Assembly (NCBI RefSeq): GCF_006782915.1 | Contig: NZ_VCNP01000052.1 | Span: 18,487-82,486 of the forward strand | Reading direction: 5' to 3' | Length of the DNA stretch: 64,000 nt | Source of the DNA: Streptomyces calvus | GTDB lineage: Bacteria; Actinomycetota; Actinomycetes; Streptomycetales; Streptomycetaceae | Shown here: positions 22,709-31,915 of the stretch, one piece after another | Layout of the letters: each line of letters starts with the position of its first letter | How positions within the stretch are numbered: position 1 is the first letter of the stretch | Notes under the pieces: generated by a model | What the model saw: only the letters and a program-made list of their open reading frames with translations | The model's database searches: none | What the model was told of the DNA's origin: nothing | Made by a program: the position numbers and the translations under genes

Positions 22709-24364
22709 GTGACGACGATCACCCCCGACCCCGGGAACCAGAGCACCCCCCGCCCCTCGCTTGGCCCCCGGGCCGCCGAGCCCGGTACGCTCACCGCCGT
22801 GCCACACGCTGATCAGTCCCAAACCACCCAGAAGGGTCATCCCGTGACATATCCGGGACCGCCCCGTCCGGTACACGTCTCCGCCACATCCCTGGCGGAG
22901 CTCGCCGGTCAGCTGGGTGCCCCCGCGCCGGAGAAGAACGTCGAGGTCACGGGCATCACCCATGACTCGCGTGCCGTCCGGCCCGGCGACCTGTACGCCG
23001 CCCTGCCGGGCGCCCGCGCGCACGGCGCCGACTTCGTCAACCAGGCCGCGGGGCTCGGCGCGGCCGCCGTGCTCACCGACCCGGCCGGCGCCGAGCGCGC
23101 CGCCGCGGCCGGACTGCCGGCGCTGGTGGTCGAGGACCCGCGCGGCCGGATGGGCGAGCTGGCGGCGACCATCTACGGCCACCCGGGCCGGGACCTGCTG
23201 CAGATCGGCATCACCGGCACCTCCGGCAAGACCACCACCGCCTACCTCGTCGAGGGCGGTCTGCGCACCGTCCGCAGCACGGGACTGATCGGCACCGTCG
23301 AGATGCGCATCGGCGACGAGCGCATCAAGTCCGAGCGCACCACGCCGGAAGCCACCGACCTGCAGGCCCTGTTCGCCGTCATGCGCGAACGCGGCACCGA
23401 GGCGGTCGCCATGGAGGTGTCCAGTCACGCCCTGGTCCTCGGCCGGGTCGACGGCTGCGTCTTCGACATCGCCGTCTTCACCAACCTCAGCCCGGAACAC
23501 ATGGAGTTCCACTCCGACATGGAGGACTACTTCCGGGCCAAGGCGCAGCTGTTCACGCCGGAACGCAGCAAACTCGGTGTGGTCAACGCCGACGACGAGT
23601 ACGGCCGCCGCCTCGCCCGGGAGGCCGGCGTCCCGGTCGTCACCTACTCCGCCGAGGGCCACCCCGACGCCGACTGGCGCGCCGACGACGTGCAGGTCGG
23701 CCCGATGGACGCGACGTTCACCGTGATCGGCCCGAAGGACGAGCGGATCGCCGCCCGGTCGCCGCTGCCGGGCACCTTCAACGTCGCCAACACCCTCGCC
23801 GCGATCGTCGCGCTGGCCGCCGCCGGCCTCGACCCGCAGGCCGCCGCCGACGGCATCGCCGCCGTGCCGGGCGTACCGGGCCGGCTGGAGCGCGTCGACG
23901 CCGGGCAGCCGTACCTCGCGGTCGTGGACTACGCCCACAAGACCGACGCCGTGGAATCGGTGCTGCGCGCCCTGCGCAGGGTCACCGAGGGCAAGGTGCA
24001 CGTGGTGCTCGGCTGCGGCGGCGACCGGGACACCACCAAGCGCGCCCCCATGGGCGCCGCCGTGGCGCGGCTGGCCGACACGGCCGTACTGACCTCCGAC
24101 AACCCCCGCTCCGAGGACCCCCTCGCGATCCTCGCCACCATGCTCCAGGGCGCGGCCTCCGTGCCCGCCCACGAGCGCGGCGAGGTGCAGGTCTTCGAGG
24201 ACCGGGCCGCAGCCATCGCCGCCGCCGTCGCCCGGGCCCGGCCCGGCGACACCGTGCTGGTCGCGGGCAAGGGCCACGAGCAGGGGCAGGACATCGCCGG
24301 GGTGGTGCGTCCCTTCGACGACCGCCAGGTGCTTCGCGAAGCCATCAAGAAGACCCAGGGATGA
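22709..24364 (+). CDS. murE: UDP-MurNAc-tripeptide synthetase MurE
   Basis: A Mur ligase (551 residues from this start) adding the third peptide residue, diaminopimelate, to UDP-MurNAc-L-Ala-D-Glu. The ATP site GITGTSGKTTT, the substrate residues around THDSRAV, the motif ERTTPEATDLQ, and DNPRSEDP, whose DNPR is diagnostic for DAP specificity, are visible. The start is uncertain: GTG 22709, 22799 and 22844 are all in frame; 22844 has a good AGAAGGG 7 bases upstream and begins just before the conserved region, so the true protein may be 506 residues. Confidence 0.93.
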   Translation: MTTITPDPGNQSTPRPSLGPRAAEPGTLTAVPHADQSQTTQKGHPVTYPGPPRPVHVSATSLAELAGQLGAPAPEKNVEVTGITHDSRAVRPGDLYAALPGARAHGADFVNQAAGLGAAAVLTDPAGAERAAAAGLPALVVEDPRGRMGELAATIYGHPGRDLLQIGITGTSGKTTTAYLVEGGLRTVRSTGLIGTVEMRIGDERIKSERTTPEATDLQALFAVMRERGTEAVAMEVSSHALVLGRVDGCVFDIAVFTNLSPEHMEFHSDMEDYFRAKAQLFTPERSKLGVVNADDEYGRRLAREAGVPVVTYSAEGHPDADWRADDVQVGPMDATFTVIGPKDERIAARSPLPGTFNVANTLAAIVALAAAGLDPQAAADGIAAVPGVPGRLERVDAGQPYLAVVDYAHKTDAVESVLRALRRVTEGKVHVVLGCGGDRDTTKRAPMGAAVARLADTAVLTSDNPRSEDPLAILATMLQGAASVPAHERGEVQVFEDRAAAIAAAVARARPGDTVLVAGKGHEQGQDIAGVVRPFDDRQVLREAIKKTQG

Positions 24365-24368
24365 ACTT

Positions 24369-25799
24369 GTGATCGCCCTCTCCCTCGCCGAGATCGCAGA
24401 AGTCGTCGGCGGGCAGACGCACGACATACCGGACCCCTCCGTCCAGGTCACCGGACCGGTCGTCCGGGACTCGCGGGAGGCGGGGCCGGGCAGCCTGTTC
24501 GCCGCCTTCGTCGGCGAGCGCGTGGACGGACACGACTACGCGGAAGCGGTCGTCGAGGCGGGTGCGGTGGCCGTGCTGGCCTCCCGGCCCGTCGGCGTCC
24601 CCGCGATCGTCGTGGCGGACGTCCAAGCGGCGCTCGGCGCCCTCGCCCGGCACGTCGTCGGCCGGCTCGGCGCCACCCTCGTCGCGCTCACCGGCTCGGC
24701 CGGCAAGACCAGCACCAAGGACCTGATCGCCCAGGTGCTGCGGCGCAAGGCGCCGACCGTCTTCACGCCCGGCTCGCTCAACAACGAGATCGGGCTGCCG
24801 CTCACCGCGCTCACCGCCACCGAGGAGACGAAGTTCCTCGTGCTGGAGATGGGAGCGCGCGGAATCGGCCATATTCGCTACCTCACCGGTCTGACCCCGC
24901 CGAAGATCGGACTCGTCCTCAATGTCGGCTCCGCCCACATCGGCGAGTTCGGCGGCCGGGAGCAGATCGCCCAGGCCAAGGGTGAACTGGTCGAGGCCCT
25001 GCCGTCGGCCGAGGAGGGCGGCGCCGCGATCCTCAACGCGGACGACCCCTACGTACGGGCCATGGCCTCCCGTACGAAGGCGAAGGTGATCCTTTTCGGA
25101 GAGTCCGGCGAAGCGGACGTTCGGGCCGAGAACGTGCGACTCACGGACAGCGGACAGCCTTCCTTCAGGCTTCACACACCCTCCGGTGCAAGCGATGTGA
25201 CCATGCGCCTGTACGGTGAGCATCACGTGTCGAACGCGCTCGCCGCGGCCGCCGTCGCCCACGAGTTGGGCATGTCCGCAGACGAGATCGCCCGCGCGCT
25301 CTCCGAAGCGGGCTCCCTCTCCCGCTGGCGGATGGAGGTCACCGAGCGCCCGGACGGCGTGACGGTCGTCAACGACGCCTACAACGCGAACCCCGAGTCC
25401 ATGAAGGCCGCGCTGCGCGCGCTGGCGGCCATGGGCGAAGCCTCACGGGCGAAAGGGGGTCGCACGTGGGCGGTGCTCGGCAAGATGGCCGAGCTCGGGG
25501 ACGAGGCGCTCGCCGAGCACGACGCGGTCGGACGGCTCGCCGTTCGGCTCAACGTCAGCAAGCTCGTCGCGGTCGGGGGCAGGGAAGCCGCCTGGCTGCA
25601 ACTGGGCGCATATAACGAGGGTTCGTGGGGTGAGGAGTCGGTGCACGTGTCCGACGCACAGGCGGCGGTCGACCTGTTGCGCAGCGAATTGCGCCCGGGA
25701 GACGTCGTACTCGTGAAGGCGTCCCGTTCGGTCGGGCTCGAGAGCGTGGCGCAGGCGCTGCTCGAGACCGGTGCCGAGGGTGAGGTCGCCGCCCGATGA
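24369..25799 (+). CDS. murF: UDP-MurNAc-pentapeptide synthetase MurF
   Basis: A 476-residue Mur ligase that adds D-Ala-D-Ala to the UDP-MurNAc tripeptide. Motifs visible are VVRDSREAGPGSLF (uracil/substrate domain), the P-loop ALTGSAGKTSTKDL, the metal-binding FLVLEMGARGIGHI, and VVNDAYNANPESMKAAL. The GTG start is four bases after murE, preceded by AGGGATG inside the murE end, and its own stop overlaps the mraY ATG, so the run is a tightly coupled operon. Confidence 0.95.
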   Translation: MIALSLAEIAEVVGGQTHDIPDPSVQVTGPVVRDSREAGPGSLFAAFVGERVDGHDYAEAVVEAGAVAVLASRPVGVPAIVVADVQAALGALARHVVGRLGATLVALTGSAGKTSTKDLIAQVLRRKAPTVFTPGSLNNEIGLPLTALTATEETKFLVLEMGARGIGHIRYLTGLTPPKIGLVLNVGSAHIGEFGGREQIAQAKGELVEALPSAEEGGAAILNADDPYVRAMASRTKAKVILFGESGEADVRAENVRLTDSGQPSFRLHTPSGASDVTMRLYGEHHVSNALAAAAVAHELGMSADEIARALSEAGSLSRWRMEVTERPDGVTVVNDAYNANPESMKAALRALAAMGEASRAKGGRTWAVLGKMAELGDEALAEHDAVGRLAVRLNVSKLVAVGGREAAWLQLGAYNEGSWGEESVHVSDAQAAVDLLRSELRPGDVVLVKASRSVGLESVAQALLETGAEGEVAAR

Positions 25800-26869
25800 T
25801 GAAGCAGATCCTGTTCGCAGGAGTCATTGGCCTCTTCCTTACGCTGATCGGCACTCCGCTGCTGATCAAGCTGCTCGCCCGCAAGGGCTACGGGCAGTAC
25901 ATCCGCGACGACGGCCCGCGCGAGCACGCCAGCAAGCGCGGTACGCCGACGATGGGCGGCATCGCCTTCATCCTGGCGACGGTCGCCGCCTACTTCCTGT
26001 CCAAGGTGATCACCGGTTACACCCCGACCTACTCGGGTCTGCTGGTGCTCGGCCTCATGGTGGGCATGGGCATGGTCGGTTTCCTGGACGACTACATCAA
26101 GATCGTCAAGCGGCGTTCGCTGGGTCTGCGGGCCAAGGCCAAGATGGCCGGCCAGCTGATCGTCGGTATCGCTTTCGCGGTGCTGTCCCTGCAGTTCGCG
26201 GACTCCCGCGGACAGACCCCGGCCTCCACCAAACTGTCGTTCATCACGGACTTCGGCTGGACCATCGGCCCGGTGCTGTTCGTCGTCTGGGCGCTGTTCA
26301 TGATCCTTGCGATGTCGAACGGCGTGAACCTCACCGACGGTCTGGACGGCCTCGCCACCGGCGCCTCCGTCCTGGTCTTCGGCGCCTACACCTTCATCGG
26401 CGTCTGGCAGTTCCAGGAGTCCTGCGCCAACGGTGAGACGCTGACCAACCCGGGCGCCTGCTACGAGGTGCGCGATCCGCTGGACCTGGCGGTCGTCGCC
26501 TCCGCGCTGATGGGTGCCTGCCTGGGCTTCCTGTGGTGGAACACCTCCCCGGCCAAGATTTTCATGGGCGACACCGGTTCGCTGGCGCTCGGCGGTGTGC
26601 TCGCGGGTCTCGCGATCTGCTCCCGCACCGAGCTGCTGCTGGCCATCCTGGGCGGTCTGTTCGTCCTCATCACCATGTCGGTGGTCATCCAGGTCGGATC
26701 CTTCCGGCTCACCGGGAAGCGGGTCTTCCGGATGGCGCCGCTCCAGCACCACTTCGAACTCAAAGGCTGGTCCGAAGTCCTCGTGGTGGTCCGCTTCTGG
26801 ATCATTCAGGGCATCTGTGTCATTGTCGGACTCGGCCTCTTCTACGCGGGATGGGCAGCTGACAAGTGA
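25796..26869 (+). CDS. mraY: Phospho-MurNAc-pentapeptide transferase MraY
   Basis: A 357-residue polytopic membrane enzyme with ten predicted helices that transfers phospho-MurNAc-pentapeptide to undecaprenyl phosphate, giving lipid I. Conserved cytoplasmic-loop motifs are visible: KRGTPTMGG, GFLDDYIK (paired Asp), NLTDGLDGLA, and the metal/nucleotide region FMGDTGSLALGG, with FRMAPLQHHFE near the end. It overlaps murF by ATGA and murD by GTGA. Confidence 0.97.
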   Translation: MMKQILFAGVIGLFLTLIGTPLLIKLLARKGYGQYIRDDGPREHASKRGTPTMGGIAFILATVAAYFLSKVITGYTPTYSGLLVLGLMVGMGMVGFLDDYIKIVKRRSLGLRAKAKMAGQLIVGIAFAVLSLQFADSRGQTPASTKLSFITDFGWTIGPVLFVVWALFMILAMSNGVNLTDGLDGLATGASVLVFGAYTFIGVWQFQESCANGETLTNPGACYEVRDPLDLAVVASALMGACLGFLWWNTSPAKIFMGDTGSLALGGVLAGLAICSRTELLLAILGGLFVLITMSVVIQVGSFRLTGKRVFRMAPLQHHFELKGWSEVLVVVRFWIIQGICVIVGLGLFYAGWAADK

Positions 26870-28269
26870 CCGACTGGCAGGGTAAGCACGTCACCGTCGC
26901 CGGACTCGGCGTCTCCGGCGTCCCGGCGGCCAAGGTGCTGCACGGGCTCGGCGCGAAGGTCACCGTCGTCAACGACGGGGACGACGCACGCGCGCGGGAG
27001 CAGGCCGCCGAACTCCAGGCCCTCGGTGTCACCGTGCGCCTCGGCGACGGCGCCACCCTGCCCGAGGGAACCGAGCTGATCGTCACGGCCCCCGGCTGGA
27101 AGCCGGACAAGCCGTTGTTCGCGGCGGCGGACGAGGCCGGGGTGCCGGTGTGGGGCGACGTCGAACTCGCCTGGCGGCTCAGGAAGCCCGACGCGGCGCC
27201 CTGGCTCGCGGTCACCGGCACCAACGGCAAGACCACGACCGTCCAGATGCTCGCCTCCATCCTGAAGGCGGCGGGCCTGCGCACCGCCGCCGTCGGCAAC
27301 ATCGGCGTCTCACTGCTCGACGCGGTGCTCGGCGAGGAGCAGTACGACGTGCTCGCCGTGGAGCTGTCCAGCTACCAGCTCCACTGGGCGCCCTCCCTGC
27401 GCGCCCACTCGGCGGCCGTGCTGAACCTCGCCCCCGACCACCTCGACTGGCACGGCTCCATGGAGGCGTACGCCGCCGACAAGGGCCGTATCTACGAGGG
27501 CAATCGCGTGGCCTGCGTCTACAACGTCGCCGACAAGGCGACCGAGGACCTGGTCCGCGAGGCCGACGTCGAGGAGGGCTGCCGCGCCATCGGCTTCACC
27601 CTCGGCACCCCGGGCCCCTCCCAACTCGGCGTCGTGGAGGGCATCCTGGTCGACCGCGCCTTCGTCGAGAACCGGCACAAGAACGCCCAGGAGCTCGCCG
27701 AGGTCACCGACGTCAACCCGCCGGCCCCGCACAACATCGCCAACGCCCTCGCGGCGGCGGCCCTCGCCCGCGCCTTCGGCGTGCCGGCGAGCGCGGTGCG
27801 CGACGGGCTGCGGGCCTTCACCCCGGACGCCCACCGCATCGCGCACGTGGCCGACGTGGACGGGGTGGCCTACGTCGACGACTCCAAGGCCACCAACACC
27901 CATGCCACCGAGGCGTCGTTGGCGGCGTACGAGTCGATCGTGTGGATCGCCGGCGGCCTCGCCAAGGGCGCCACCTTCGACGAACTGGTCGCGGGCGCGG
28001 CGAAGCGGCTGCGCGGCGCCGTGCTCATCGGCCGGGACCGCGCGCTCATCCGCGAAGCCCTGGCGCGACACGCCCCGGAAGTACCCGTGGTCGACCTCGA
28101 CCGGACCGACACTGGGGCGATGCTCCAGGCCGTCCAGGAGGCGCGGCGGCTCGCACGCCCCGGCGACACGGTGCTGCTGGCCCCCGCCTGCGCCTCGATG
28201 GACATGTTCGCCAACTACAACAAGCGCGGTGACGCGTTCGCACAGGCGGTGCGCGAGCTCGGCGCCTGA
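26866..28269 (+). CDS. murD: UDP-MurNAc-L-Ala:D-Glu ligase MurD
   Basis: A 467-residue Mur ligase adding D-glutamate to UDP-MurNAc-L-Ala. The N-terminal Rossmann start VTVAGLGVSGVPAAKVL, the P-loop AVTGTNGKTTTVQ, LSSYQLHW, LNLAPDHLDWHGSMEAY, and the C-terminal DDSKATNTHA are typical. MurD precedes MurE/F in the pathway though it follows them in gene order. The GTG start overlaps the mraY stop by four bases. Confidence 0.95.
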   Translation: MTDWQGKHVTVAGLGVSGVPAAKVLHGLGAKVTVVNDGDDARAREQAAELQALGVTVRLGDGATLPEGTELIVTAPGWKPDKPLFAAADEAGVPVWGDVELAWRLRKPDAAPWLAVTGTNGKTTTVQMLASILKAAGLRTAAVGNIGVSLLDAVLGEEQYDVLAVELSSYQLHWAPSLRAHSAAVLNLAPDHLDWHGSMEAYAADKGRIYEGNRVACVYNVADKATEDLVREADVEEGCRAIGFTLGTPGPSQLGVVEGILVDRAFVENRHKNAQELAEVTDVNPPAPHNIANALAAAALARAFGVPASAVRDGLRAFTPDAHRIAHVADVDGVAYVDDSKATNTHATEASLAAYESIVWIAGGLAKGATFDELVAGAAKRLRGAVLIGRDRALIREALARHAPEVPVVDLDRTDTGAMLQAVQEARRLARPGDTVLLAPACASMDMFANYNKRGDAFAQAVRELGA

Positions 28270-28351
28270 CCCCGGCCGCCTGCCGCCGGGCGACCTTGGG
28301 AGGGACGCGTGAGAGGCCCCAGCCCCTGTTCGGCGCACCGCGGAGGCCGTG

Positions 28352-29704
28352 ATGCCCAGTAGCCGTACCGGCCGCCCGCCCGTGCAGCGGGCCGCCCGCA
28401 GACCCGTCGTGCCCGGCCCCCCGCGCGAGAACCCCCTGCGCACCCTGCACACCAGGGCGCGCAGGGCCTGGGACCGTCCGCTGACCGCCTACTACGTGAT
28501 CCTCGGCGGCAGTGCGCTGATCACCGTGCTGGGCCTGGTGATGGTCTACTCGGCCTCCCAGATCACGGCACTGCAGATGTCCCTGCCGGGCTCCTACTTC
28601 TTCCGCAAGCAGCTGCTGGCCGCCGTCATCGGCGCCGTACTGCTGCTGGTGGCCTCCCGGATGCCGGTGAAGCTGCACCGGGCGCTGGCCTACCCCATCC
28701 TCGCGGGCGCCGTCTTCCTGATGGCGCTGGTGCAGGTGCCGGGGATAGGAGTCGCGGTCAACGGCAACCAGAACTGGATCGCCCTCGGCGGCTCCTTCCA
28801 GCTCCAGCCCAGCGAGTTCGGCAAGCTGGCGCTGGTGCTGTGGGGCGCCGACCTGCTCGCCCGCAAGCAGGACAAGCGGCTGCTGGCCCAGTGGAAGCAC
28901 ATGCTGGTGCCGCTGGTGCCGGCCGCCTTCATGCTGCTCGGGCTGATCATGCTCGGCGGCGACATGGGGACGGCCATCATCCTCAGCGCGATCCTGTTCG
29001 GCCTGCTGTGGCTGGCCGGCGCGCCCACGCGGCTGTTCGTCGGCGTGCTGTCGGTGGCCGCTCTGATCGGTGCGGTCCTCATCCGCACCAGCCCCAACCG
29101 CATGGCCCGGCTGGCCTGCCTCGGCGCCACCGAACCGCAGACGGGACCGGTCGACTGCTGGCAGGCCGTGCACGGCATCTACGCCCTCGCCTCCGGCGGG
29201 ATCTTCGGCTCCGGGCTCGGTGCGAGCGTGGAGAAATGGGGACAACTGCCGGAAGCGCACACGGACTTCATCTTCGCCGTCACCGGTGAGGAACTGGGTC
29301 TGGCGGGGACGCTGTCGGTACTCGCCCTGTTCGCGGCTCTAGGCTATGCGGGTATCCGCGTGGCCGGACGCACGGAGGACCCCTTCGTCAGGTATGCCGC
29401 GGGAGGCGTGACCACCTGGATCACGGCCCAGGCCGTGATCAACATCGGTGCGGTGCTCGGACTGCTGCCGATCGCCGGTGTCCCGCTCCCGCTGTTCTCC
29501 TACGGAGGATCCGCCCTGCTGCCGACCATGTTCGCCATCGGGCTGCTCATCGCCTTCGCGCGTGAGGACCCCGCTGCGCGGATGGCGCTTGCGATGCGGC
29601 AACCCCGCTTTGGTAAAAAGCGGAACGGGGGTTCTCAGGGGCCCCGGAGATGGAACACGATGCGACGGCGCGCCCCGGTGGCGCGTTCGTCCGGAGAGCG
29701 GTGA
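28352..29704 (+). CDS. ftsW: SEDS glycosyltransferase FtsW
   Basis: A 450-residue membrane protein with about ten helices after a basic 45-residue cytoplasmic N-terminus. SEDS-family motifs are visible: VMVYSASQI, NGNQNWIALGGSFQLQPSEF, split here as NGNQNWIALGG and QLQPSEFGKLAL, TDFIFAVTGEELGLAGTL, and GVPLPLFSYGGSALL. It polymerises lipid II at the septum with FtsI. ATG 28352 is preferred to the adjacent GTG 28349 because the GGAGG at 28342-28346 is then 5 rather than 2 bases away. Confidence 0.95.
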   Translation: MPSSRTGRPPVQRAARRPVVPGPPRENPLRTLHTRARRAWDRPLTAYYVILGGSALITVLGLVMVYSASQITALQMSLPGSYFFRKQLLAAVIGAVLLLVASRMPVKLHRALAYPILAGAVFLMALVQVPGIGVAVNGNQNWIALGGSFQLQPSEFGKLALVLWGADLLARKQDKRLLAQWKHMLVPLVPAAFMLLGLIMLGGDMGTAIILSAILFGLLWLAGAPTRLFVGVLSVAALIGAVLIRTSPNRMARLACLGATEPQTGPVDCWQAVHGIYALASGGIFGSGLGASVEKWGQLPEAHTDFIFAVTGEELGLAGTLSVLALFAALGYAGIRVAGRTEDPFVRYAAGGVTTWITAQAVINIGAVLGLLPIAGVPLPLFSYGGSALLPTMFAIGLLIAFAREDPAARMALAMRQPRFGKKRNGGSQGPRRWNTMRRRAPVARSSGER

Positions 29705-29710
29705 ATTTCG

Positions 29711-30805
29711 GTGCATGTCGTACTCGCCGGCGGAGGAACCGCGGGCCACATCGAGCCCGCGCTCGCCCTCGCGGACGCCCTGCGCAGGCAGGATCCGACC
29801 GTGGGCATCACGGCCCTGGGCACGGAGCGCGGCCTCGAGACCCGTCTCGTACCCGAGCGCGGGTACGAGCTGGCGCTGATCCCCGCCGTACCGCTGCCAC
29901 GCAAGCCCACGCCCGAGCTGATCACCGTCCCGGGCCGGCTGCGCGGCACCATCAAGGCGACCGAGCAGATCCTGGAGCGGACCAAGGCGGACGCCGTGGT
30001 CGGCTTCGGCGGCTACGTCGCCCTGCCCGGCTACCTCGCGGCCAAGCGGCTCGGCGTGCCGATCGTGATCCACGAGGCGAACGCCCGGCCCGGTCTGGCC
30101 AACAAGATCGGCTCCCGGTACGCCGCCCAGGTCGCCGTCTCCACGCCCGACAGCAAGCTGCGCAACTCCCGCTACATCGGCATCCCGCTGCGCCGCTCCA
30201 TCGCCACCCTGGACCGCGCCGCCGTGCGGCCGGAGGCCCGCGCCGCGTTCGGGCTGGACCCGAACCTGCCGACGCTGCTGGTGTCCGGCGGCTCGCAGGG
30301 CGCCCGGCGCCTCAACGAGGTCGTCCAGGCGGTCGCCCCCTGGCTGCAGCAGGCCGGCATCCAGATCCTGCACGCGGTCGGTCCGAAGAACGAACTGCCG
30401 CAGGTGCAGCAGATGCCGGGAATGCCCCCCTACATCCCGGTAAGTTACCTGGACCGGATGGACCTCGCGTACGCCGCGGCCGACATGATGCTCTGCCGGG
30501 CGGGCGCGATGACCGTCGCCGAGCTCTCCGCCGTCGGTCTGCCGGCCGCCTACGTCCCGCTGCCCATCGGCAACGGCGAACAGCGGCTCAACGCCCAGCC
30601 GGTGGTCAAGGCCGGCGGCGGACTGCTGGTCGACGACGCGGAACTGACGCCGGAGTGGGTGCAGCAGAACGTGCTGCCGGTCCTCGCCGACCCGCACCGG
30701 CTGTACGAGATGTCCCGCGCAGCCGCCGAGTTCGGCCGCCGGGACGCCGACGACCTGCTCGTCGGCATGGTGTACGAGGCGATCGCCGCCCGTGCGCAGC
30801 GTTAG
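29711..30805 (+). CDS. murG: UDP-GlcNAc transferase MurG
   Basis: A 364-residue GT-B glycosyltransferase that adds GlcNAc to lipid I, making lipid II. The N-terminal glycine-rich loop VVLAGGGTAGHIEPALALA, the second loop VVGFGGYVALPGYLAA, HEANARPGLAN, VSGGSQGARRLNEVV, and CRAGAMTVAELSAVG in the UDP-GlcNAc site are present. It starts seven bases after ftsW and is presumably cotranscribed with it. Confidence 0.96.
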   Translation: MHVVLAGGGTAGHIEPALALADALRRQDPTVGITALGTERGLETRLVPERGYELALIPAVPLPRKPTPELITVPGRLRGTIKATEQILERTKADAVVGFGGYVALPGYLAAKRLGVPIVIHEANARPGLANKIGSRYAAQVAVSTPDSKLRNSRYIGIPLRRSIATLDRAAVRPEARAAFGLDPNLPTLLVSGGSQGARRLNEVVQAVAPWLQQAGIQILHAVGPKNELPQVQQMPGMPPYIPVSYLDRMDLAYAAADMMLCRAGAMTVAELSAVGLPAAYVPLPIGNGEQRLNAQPVVKAGGGLLVDDAELTPEWVQQNVLPVLADPHRLYEMSRAAAEFGRRDADDLLVGMVYEAIAARAQR

Positions 30806-30830
30806 ACGCGTCTGACGGAAGGCAGGCAAC

Positions 30831-31628
30831 GTGGCCGGATCGACCACCGCCGAGCGCGGTGCACGCCAGCAGGGGTCGTCCGGCCCGCCGCCGCCCGTCC
30901 GGCGGTTCGGGCGACGGCACTTTCGTCGGATCATCGTTCTGGCCGTCGCCCTGCTGTTCCTCTCCAGCGGGGCGTTCTGGCTGCTGTACGGGTCGGACCT
31001 GGTCCGCGTGGAGCGCGTATCGGTCTCCGGGACCCGGGTCCTGACGCCGGATCAGGTGCGTCGCTCCGCCGACGTCCCGCTCGGGGAACAGCTGGTCTCC
31101 GTGGACACCGAGGGCATCGAGGCGCGGTTGGCCGAGGCGTTGCCCCGGATCGACACCGTTGACGTGGTCCGTGACTGGCCGAGCGGAATCACACTGGAAG
31201 TGACGGAACGCACTCCGGTTCTTCTCGTTCACAAAGGCGGGAAGTTCATCGAAGTGGACAAGGAAGGTGTCCGTTTCGCCACGGTTTCCAAGGCGCCCAA
31301 AGGCGTACCCGCGCTGAAATTGGCCGTCTCCAGGACCGGTTCCACGGCGGCCAGCCTGCGCCGCTTCGGCGAGGACCGGCTGGTGCGGGAGGCGGTCCGG
31401 GTGGCCGGCGCCCTCCCGTCCTCCGTGGCCCGGTCCACCCGGAGTGTCAAGGTCCGTTCCTACGACGCCATCTCGCTGGAGCTGGCGGACGGCCGGACGG
31501 TCGACTGGGGAAGCGGTGAGAAGAACGCCGAGAAGGCCCGTACTCTCACCGCGCTGATGAAAGCGGAGCCCGGCGCGCGCCACTTCGACGTCAGCGTTCC
31601 CACCGCGCCTGCGTCATCGGGGAGTTGA
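30831..31628 (+). CDS. ftsQ: Cell-division protein FtsQ
   Basis: A 265-residue bitopic protein: a basic cytoplasmic N-terminus, one membrane helix (about residues 38-58, IVLAVALLFLSSGAFWLLY), a POTRA domain beginning VERVSVSGTRVLTPDQVR, and the FtsQ C-terminal beta domain. It links FtsL/FtsB and FtsW/FtsI in the divisome. GTG 30831 follows the SD-like GGAAGGCAGG. After it comes a 287-base gap holding the ftsZ regulatory region. Confidence 0.93.
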   Translation: MAGSTTAERGARQQGSSGPPPPVRRFGRRHFRRIIVLAVALLFLSSGAFWLLYGSDLVRVERVSVSGTRVLTPDQVRRSADVPLGEQLVSVDTEGIEARLAEALPRIDTVDVVRDWPSGITLEVTERTPVLLVHKGGKFIEVDKEGVRFATVSKAPKGVPALKLAVSRTGSTAASLRRFGEDRLVREAVRVAGALPSSVARSTRSVKVRSYDAISLELADGRTVDWGSGEKNAEKARTLTALMKAEPGARHFDVSVPTAPASSGS

Positions 31629-31773
31629 CGCTCATCCGTGCAGGCCAGCACCCTGGCTGGGCAGCGCTACGGCTGATCACATAGGGTGAAAAGAAAAACG
31701 GGAGGTTCGGCGTGTTCGTTGAACGTGCGCCACTTGTCGACTTAGTGTCCTGTTCAGAAGACTCCAGGGAACA

Positions 31774-31889
31774 GACACACTGGTAACCCTAAACTTCAAC
31801 GTTAGGGTTCGGGTCGGCGATACGGACCGTCCCATTCGGCATCAGTCGTCGGAACGCGGAGCAGCAGTGCTTCGGCGGTTCGGCGACAC
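31774..31889 (+). promoter_or_regulatory. ftsZ upstream regulatory region
   Basis: The 287-base gap 31629-31915 holds a perfect inverted repeat AACCCTAA (31785-31792) / TTAGGGTT (31802-31809) with a 9-base spacer, and two GACAC words (31774-31778, 31885-31889). GACAC is the core recognised by WhiA, which with WhiB activates ftsZ during sporulation in Streptomyces. Several promoters are known before ftsZ in S. coelicolor; I cannot place them exactly here. Confidence 0.5.
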
Positions 31890-31915
31890 GTAACTCGAGG
31901 CGAGAGGCCTTCGAC

